Source: CAZJFH01 sp964545205
GTDB taxonomy: Bacteria > Pseudomonadota > Alphaproteobacteria > Rhodospirillales > Magnetospirillaceae
Assembly (NCBI GenBank): GCA_964545205.1
Contig: CAZJFH010000021.1
Location: 12,097 to 76,096, forward strand
DNA length: 64,000 bases
Direction of reading: 5' to 3'
In this document: piece by piece, positions 60,056-64,000 of the stretch
How the letters are laid out: each line of letters starts with the position of its first letter
Position numbering within the stretch: position 1 is the first letter of the stretch
Translations under genes and position numbers: made by a program
The notes under the pieces: model-generated
Database searches by the model: none
What the model saw: only the letters and a program-made list of their open reading frames with translations
Told to the model about the DNA's origin: nothing

Positions 60056-60625
60056 ATGTTTGCCGGCGGCCTTGCCAAGCGCCCGGTGCTCGGGCTGGCT
60101 TTGACGATGGTGGTGCTGGGCGGGTGCGCCCGAACGCCGTCGCCGCCGCCACAGGCCGAATCGCCGGCCGCGCTGCCGCCGCCGGTCGCGTCCGACCTTT
60201 CCCGCGCCGAGCGGATCGTCGTCATCAAGGGCGCCCGCCGGATGCAGCTCTGGGCGCAGGGCCGCGTGATTCGCGAATACCCTGTGTCGCTGGGCTTCAA
60301 CCCGACCGGACACAAACAGCGCCAGGGCGACGGCCGCACGCCGGAAGGCGTCTACACGATCGAATACCGCAAGCCCGACAGCGCCTTTCACCGCGCCTTG
60401 CGCATCTCCTATCCCGGCCCGGCCGACATCGCCCGCGCCCGCGCGCTCGGCGTCAGTCCGGGCGGCGACATCATGATCCACGGCCTGCCCAACGGAAAGG
60501 GCTGGATCGGCACCGCGCACCGCGGCACCGACTGGACCGAGGGCTGCATCGCGGTCACCAACGAGGAGATCGAGGAGATCTGGCGCCTCGTCCCGGTCGG
60601 CACTCCCATAGAAATCCGCTCCTAA
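60056..60625 (+). CDS. L,D-transpeptidase (YkuD) lipoprotein
   Basis: A 189-residue lipoprotein with a lipobox LGGC (C24) after a hydrophobic signal, a Pro-rich linker (about 28-46) and a YkuD domain (about 52-187). HGLPNGKGWIG and TEGCIAVTNEE carry the His and the Cys nucleophile of the HxxxSxGCxR/xN pattern; here Thr-Glu replaces the usual Ser-x, keeping G-C-I. Such enzymes make or edit 3-3 cross-links or anchor proteins to peptidoglycan. GGGGAGAGGAGCG precedes the ATG. Confidence 0.9.
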   Translation: MFAGGLAKRPVLGLALTMVVLGGCARTPSPPPQAESPAALPPPVASDLSRAERIVVIKGARRMQLWAQGRVIREYPVSLGFNPTGHKQRQGDGRTPEGVYTIEYRKPDSAFHRALRISYPGPADIARARALGVSPGGDIMIHGLPNGKGWIGTAHRGTDWTEGCIAVTNEEIEEIWRLVPVGTPIEIRS

Positions 60626-60715
60626 ACCAGCGGACTATTCCGGGCGAGCATGGTGATTCGCAGCGGTCCGGACCCATGTCCAGTGCCCAAAGGCATTGAC
60701 CAAGGGAGAAGCTGG

Positions 60716-61171
60716 ATGATCCGCATTCTGACCCTGACCGCCGCCGCGGCGCTGATCTCCGCGCCGGCCATGGCGGAAGGCATGAAGGACCGCAGCGCCG
60801 AGCTCGACGCGCCGCGCAGCATCAGCAACCAGGAGCCGGCCGAGAAGTCCGCCGCCGATACCGAGGGCGAGGGCCAGCTGTCGGAGTACTGGCAGGAGCG
60901 CATGCCGATGACCGGCGAGTCGTATGGCATGTTCCCGCAGCTCTACGGCAACCCGCACGACAACCAGGTCATCGAGGAGGCGCGTCGGGAGGCCGCGGGC
61001 GAAGACGCCGATTCGCAGGTCGCCGATACCGGCGCGGGCACGCATGCCGGCGAGGCCAGCGGCAACACCATCCTGGAGCCGGGCGAAAGCGTCGAGGAGA
61101 CCGCCGAGATCTCGCCGGCCCAGGAGGGCCCGGATCTGCGCGACGCGACCGGCGGCGAGCGCGTCGACTGA
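60716..61171 (+). CDS. Secreted acidic protein, unknown function
   Basis: A 151-residue exported protein. A signal peptide (about 1-20, ending PAMA) leads to an acidic region rich in Glu, Asp, Ser and Gly with few hydrophobic residues, likely disordered; one conserved-looking patch is MPMTGESYGMFPQLYGNP near 60-77. It is not recognised. AAGGGAGAAG lies 5 bases before the ATG at 60716. It follows the L,D-transpeptidase by 90 bases and could share its transcript. Confidence 0.65.
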   Translation: MIRILTLTAAAALISAPAMAEGMKDRSAELDAPRSISNQEPAEKSAADTEGEGQLSEYWQERMPMTGESYGMFPQLYGNPHDNQVIEEARREAAGEDADSQVADTGAGTHAGEASGNTILEPGESVEETAEISPAQEGPDLRDATGGERVD

Positions 61172-61299
61172 CGCCGCCGCCTCCGTCGCGAGCGTTTCGT
61201 GTCGGCCGGTGCCGGCACGCTTGGCGGCGTTCGGAGCGATCCGGACGCCGTCTCGCTGCCCGGCCCGACGCCGAAGCGGCGCCAATCGCCGCGATCGGA

Positions 61300-62469
61300 T
61301 CAGAAGACGTTGTATTCCAGCCAGCGCAGCAGCGCGTCGATGGGGTAGACCAGCGTTTCCACAATGTCGAGGACGGACCACCCGTACTCGACATAGACCC
61401 ACGCCGCGAGCCAGGTCCAGCCGAAGAGCGCCGTCAGGCACATCGTGACGAGTTGCTTCCGATTCCTGCGGATCGCCGCGACCTGGGCGGACTCCCGGTC
61501 GCCGACGAACATCTCGACGACGCCGAGCTTCGGATCGGGTAGCAGCACCGACATGCGGTGGCGCTCGCCAATGATGCCGCGGCGGGCGGCCGTCGAGACC
61601 GCCATGCGCCACAGGTCCCGGCGTTCGGCCGTATCCCAGCCCGGAACGGTGTCCGGGCGGGTCGACTCGGCGGTGACGAAACGACCCAGGGCGATCAATT
61701 CGGTGTCCAGCGGCAGACGGGTCTCCGTCGCCCGAATCGCGCTTCGGGGCGGAAATTCGATCTCCGAGAGCGCCAGCCGGTCGCCGAACGCCTTCAGCGC
61801 CGCCTCGCGGTCCTTCAGCACCGCCTGCCGGGTCGGGGCGTGCACGGCGTCGGCTTCGACAAGGCAGAAATGGCCGTCGCCGACCAGGAACAGCGCCCGA
61901 TGGCCGCCCTTTTCGGTCCGCACGGTGATCCACTCCGCCCAGCCCTCGCGACGTTCGAGCTTGAGTTCCCAGAAGATGCAGGGCTCGGCGGTGAGCGGTG
62001 CCACGACGGGCTCCTCGTCCACCGGAACCGCGCGGCCATGCAGTTCGACCAGGCCCTGGCTGGCGCCGCGGACGCTGCTGGTCGCGGTCTGCGCGTACAG
62101 ACGGGCGGCGCGGAGGCTGGAGCGGTACACGTAGGTGCCGAGCACGCCCATTCCGGTGAACAGGACGGGGCCGAACCAGGACATCTCGGACAGCGCGACG
62201 CCGAAGCCGATGATCCATCCGATGATCAGCACGGGCGTGAGCACGACGACGTAGACGGCGTTCGCGCCGAGGCCCAGCAGGATCGCGATCGACGACGGCA
62301 GTCGGTCTTGCGCCTTGCGGCGATAGACGTATGCTCCCGCTGCCACCAGCCCGAACCCGAACAACGCGCCGACCGAGGTCGGCACGCCGGTGCCGAATTC
62401 GAGGACGACGGCGGCCTGGAGCACCACGAAGCTCGCCAGCAGCACGAGCCCGGTACCGCGCCAGCTCAT
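61300..62469 (-). CDS. GIDE-domain (BAM-like) integral membrane protein
   Basis: A 389-residue protein: four membrane helices in the first 115 residues, a soluble region (about 125-345) and a final membrane segment (about 355-375). The soluble part starts GLVELHGRAVPVDEEPVVAP and continues with EPCIFWELKLERREG, which resembles the GIDE/BAM domain of mitochondrial MUL1-type E3 ligases and of bacterial proteins next to LemA. No RING finger is present. The ATG at 62469 lies 5 bases after the lemA stop, so the two are one operon. Function unknown. Confidence 0.7.
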   Translation of the reverse strand: MSWRGTGLVLLASFVVLQAAVVLEFGTGVPTSVGALFGFGLVAAGAYVYRRKAQDRLPSSIAILLGLGANAVYVVVLTPVLIIGWIIGFGVALSEMSWFGPVLFTGMGVLGTYVYRSSLRAARLYAQTATSSVRGASQGLVELHGRAVPVDEEPVVAPLTAEPCIFWELKLERREGWAEWITVRTEKGGHRALFLVGDGHFCLVEADAVHAPTRQAVLKDREAALKAFGDRLALSEIEFPPRSAIRATETRLPLDTELIALGRFVTAESTRPDTVPGWDTAERRDLWRMAVSTAARRGIIGERHRMSVLLPDPKLGVVEMFVGDRESAQVAAIRRNRKQLVTMCLTALFGWTWLAAWVYVEYGWSVLDIVETLVYPIDALLRWLEYNVF

Positions 62470-62473
62470 GCCC

Positions 62474-63049
62474 TCAGGTCCCCGCGAGCAGCTTGCCAAG
62501 ATCGACGTCCGGCGTCTCCTCGGCCGAGAATTCCAGGATGTCGGCATAGGTGAAGCCCAGCGGACGCGCGATCAGCATGTCCGGGAACTGCTCGATGCCG
62601 GTGTTGAGCAGCGTCACCGCCTCGTTGTAGAGCTCCCGCCGGTCGCTGATCTGCCCCTCCAGCGACGCCACCCGGTCCATCAGGTCGCGGAACAAGCCGT
62701 CGGCCTTCAGCTCCGGGTGCGCCTCGGCCACCGCCAGCAGGGCGCCGCGCTGCCGACGCACCTCCCGGTCGGCCTCGGCCAAGGCGCGGGCGTCGCCGCC
62801 GTCGATCGCGGTCTCGACCTGCTGGCGCGCCCGGATCAGGCGCTCGAGCGTCTGCGGTTCGTATTCCGCGTAGCGCTTGACGACGTCCGCGAGCTTGACA
62901 AGTTCGTCGTGGCGCTGGCGCAGGCTGATGCTGATGTTCGCCCAGGCTTGGCGGACATTGCGGCGCATCGCGACCAGCCGATTGTAGATGGCGATCCCCC
63001 ACAAAAGCGTCAGAACCACCACCATCAGGAAGATCGTCGACCCCAGCAT
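62474..63049 (-). CDS. lemA: LemA family membrane protein
   Basis: A 191-residue LemA: a short N-terminal membrane helix (about 4-22), then YNRLVAMRRNVRQAWANISI, the hallmark of the family, and a long helical bundle with ELYNEAVTLLNTGIEQFPDM and ending in the conserved FS/ILEF region. LemA proteins expose their helical domain outside or in the cytosol and often sit with GIDE- or TPM-domain genes. It is the first gene of a two-gene operon with the GIDE-domain gene. Confidence 0.92.
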   Translation of the reverse strand: MLGSTIFLMVVVLTLLWGIAIYNRLVAMRRNVRQAWANISISLRQRHDELVKLADVVKRYAEYEPQTLERLIRARQQVETAIDGGDARALAEADREVRRQRGALLAVAEAHPELKADGLFRDLMDRVASLEGQISDRRELYNEAVTLLNTGIEQFPDMLIARPLGFTYADILEFSAEETPDVDLGKLLAGT

Positions 63050-63212
63050 CCCCGCCCCCGGAATGAATTCGCGATCAGCTATCCTACTACACGTCGAGCC
63101 GCCGGGCGCGGCGAAACCGCCCCGGCCTGCACTCCATGCATGGCCGCCCCTCGCGTCGCGCCGATGTCGACGGCCGGGGAAAGGGCCATATGAGCCGGCG
63201 GTCGGATGATGG

Positions 63213-63241
63213 GCGTAAACGGGTGATTCACCCGTTTGCGC
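63213..63241. promoter_or_regulatory. Long palindrome centred on GATTC in the divergent lemA gap
   Basis: AAACGGGTGA at 63217-63226 and its exact complement TCACCCGTTT at 63228-63237 meet at one central T, and the symmetry extends outward to GCG/CGC with one wobble pair. The centre reads GATTC, a GANTC site for the cell-cycle methylase CcrM. The palindrome is 164 bases from the lemA start and 41 from the zinc-ribbon gene start, a good place for an operator. Nothing else stands out in this 232-base gap. Confidence 0.5.
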
Positions 63242-63281
63242 TACTGTTTCCGTGACTTGCGACCATCCCCTTCATCGAAAC

Positions 63282-63536
63282 ATGAGCTACGTTTCCGTCT
63301 TCAATCCGCTGCTGGCGATCTGCAACCAGGTCGCCGAGGCCTTCACCGCGCCCCGCCTCGGCGAGCTGTCGGCCAAGGCCGACACCGTCGCCGTCCACTG
63401 CCGCCGTTGCGGCCACACGGCCCGGTCCGACCTGCGCCGGCTGATGTTCCAGCACGGCAAGGACACCCGCCTGGGCCGCCTGCATTTCGTCTGCGGCGAC
63501 TGCGGCAGCCGCGACGTGCGCGTCGGGGTGGACTGA
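63282..63536 (+). CDS. Small zinc-ribbon protein, unknown function
   Basis: An 84-residue protein with a C-terminal zinc ribbon: CRRC (about residue 43) and CGDC (about residue 73), 26 residues apart, with VAVHCRRCGHTARSDLRRLM and LHFVCGDCGSRDVRVGVD around them. The first 35 residues are a separate helix-rich lead. It may bind nucleic acid. ATG at 63282 was chosen because it follows the palindrome and is close to the conserved part; an in-frame start lies 10 codons upstream. Confidence 0.65.
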   Translation: MSYVSVFNPLLAICNQVAEAFTAPRLGELSAKADTVAVHCRRCGHTARSDLRRLMFQHGKDTRLGRLHFVCGDCGSRDVRVGVD

Positions 63537-63612
63537 CTCCCGCGCTCTGGCGTCGAGCCCGCGGCTTGCCTATAGTAGCCGCCCCATCGGATGCCATAGA
63601 CGCAGGACGATC

Positions 63613-64000
63613 ATGCCCGCTTACCGCTCTCGCACCTCCACCCACGGCCGCAACATGGCCGGCGCCCGCGGCCTGTGGCGCGCCACAGGCATGACGGACG
63701 CGGATTTCGGCAAGCCGATCATCGCCGTCGCCAACTCCTTCACCCAGTTCGTGCCCGGCCACGTCCACCTGAAGGACATGGGCCAGCTGGTGGCGCGCGA
63801 GATCGAGAAGGCGGGCGGCGTCGCCAAGGAATTCAACACCATCGCCGTCGACGACGGCATCGCGATGGGCCATGCCGGCATGCTCTACAGCCTGCCGTCG
63901 CGCGAGATCATCGCCGACGCCGTCGAGTACATGGTCAACGCCCATTGCGCCGACGCGCTGGTCTGCATCTCGAACTGCGACAAGATCACGCCCGGCATGC
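63613..64000 (+). CDS. ilvD: Dihydroxy-acid dehydratase, N-terminal part (runs off the window)
   Basis: The first 129 residues of IlvD, cut by the window edge. The start MPAYRSRTSTHGRNMAGARG, the segment ANSFTQFVPGHVHLKDMGQL and CISNCDKITPGM, whose Cys ligates the iron-sulfur cluster, are diagnostic. It makes the 2-keto acids of valine, leucine and isoleucine synthesis. AGGA lies 7 bases before the ATG; TATAGT at 63571 is a possible -10 hexamer without a good -35. Confidence 0.95.
   Translation, partial: MPAYRSRTSTHGRNMAGARGLWRATGMTDADFGKPIIAVANSFTQFVPGHVHLKDMGQLVAREIEKAGGVAKEFNTIAVDDGIAMGHAGMLYSLPSREIIADAVEYMVNAHCADALVCISNCDKITPGM

Overview
The window is chromosomal DNA of very high GC content, densely coded on both strands, from an alphaproteobacterium. 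Three things point there: two perfect alphaproteobacterial LexA boxes (GTTC-N7-GTTC) in front of imuA and imuB; the conserved blocks scpB-scpA / nagZ-SPOR-argS-dgt / erpA and rpsB-tsf-pyrH-frr-uppS-cdsA-dxr-rseP-bamA-skp-lpxD-fabZ-lpxA-lpxI-lpxB; and the use of LpxI rather than LpxH. The lipid A and BamA genes show a Gram-negative envelope. The genus cannot be fixed by eye; a Rhodospirillales or Reyranella-like lineage is a guess. No prophage, insertion sequence, CRISPR array, tRNA or rRNA was seen.

Layout. 1-7.8 kb: the end of a glutathione transferase gene, a possible structured RNA, a heme-oxygenase-like diiron/redox enzyme gene, and an SOS mutasome (dnaE2, imuB, imuA) in which a bacteriohemerythrin gene sits between imuB and imuA on the other strand. 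7.8-14.7 kb: accessory metabolism (methyltransferase, M20 amidohydrolase, two glutathione-transferase-fold enzymes, an orphan ABC ATPase, a higA antitoxin with a decayed higB, two GNATs, a thioesterase). 14.8-22.4 kb: chromosome segregation and cell-wall housekeeping on the minus strand, then erpA on the plus strand. 22.4-37.6 kb: one long plus-strand housekeeping block for translation, isoprenoids, phospholipid, outer-membrane assembly and lipid A, interrupted only by a Uma2-family gene. 37.7-45.1 kb: glyoxalase, BCCT transporter, CoA-transferase, AEC carrier, NnrU, hydrolase, an 11-residue-repeat protein and a Mut7-C protein. 45.4-52 kb: phosphoribosyltransferase, exonuclease III, a secreted HExxH protein, a Crp/Fnr regulator, purU, and a PAS + chemoreceptor pair that looks like a split Aer. 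52-60 kb: Pat-like acyltransferase, SLAC1/TehA channel behind a perfect AT-rich palindrome, a TauE/SafE-UspA group, and a cobalamin riboswitch controlling a lone CbiM-like permease. 60-64 kb: L,D-transpeptidase, a LemA + GIDE-domain membrane pair, a zinc-ribbon protein and the start of ilvD.

How genes cooperate. ImuA, ImuB and DnaE2 form the damage-inducible translesion mutasome. DXR, UppS, CdsA, RseP, BamA, Skp, LpxD, FabZ, LpxA, LpxI and LpxB together supply isoprenoid precursors, undecaprenyl carrier, CDP-diacylglycerol, envelope stress proteolysis, outer-membrane protein insertion and lipid A. Dispersed palindromic repeats occur as inverted doublets in three intergenic gaps (4949-5057, 14701-14773, 16263-16373), with a related cluster at 9696-9826. 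No single unknown multi-gene system stands out; the best leads are the hemerythrin inside the mutasome locus, the cobalamin-controlled lone CbiM-like permease, the lone HDO enzyme, the split aerotaxis pair and the LemA-GIDE pair.
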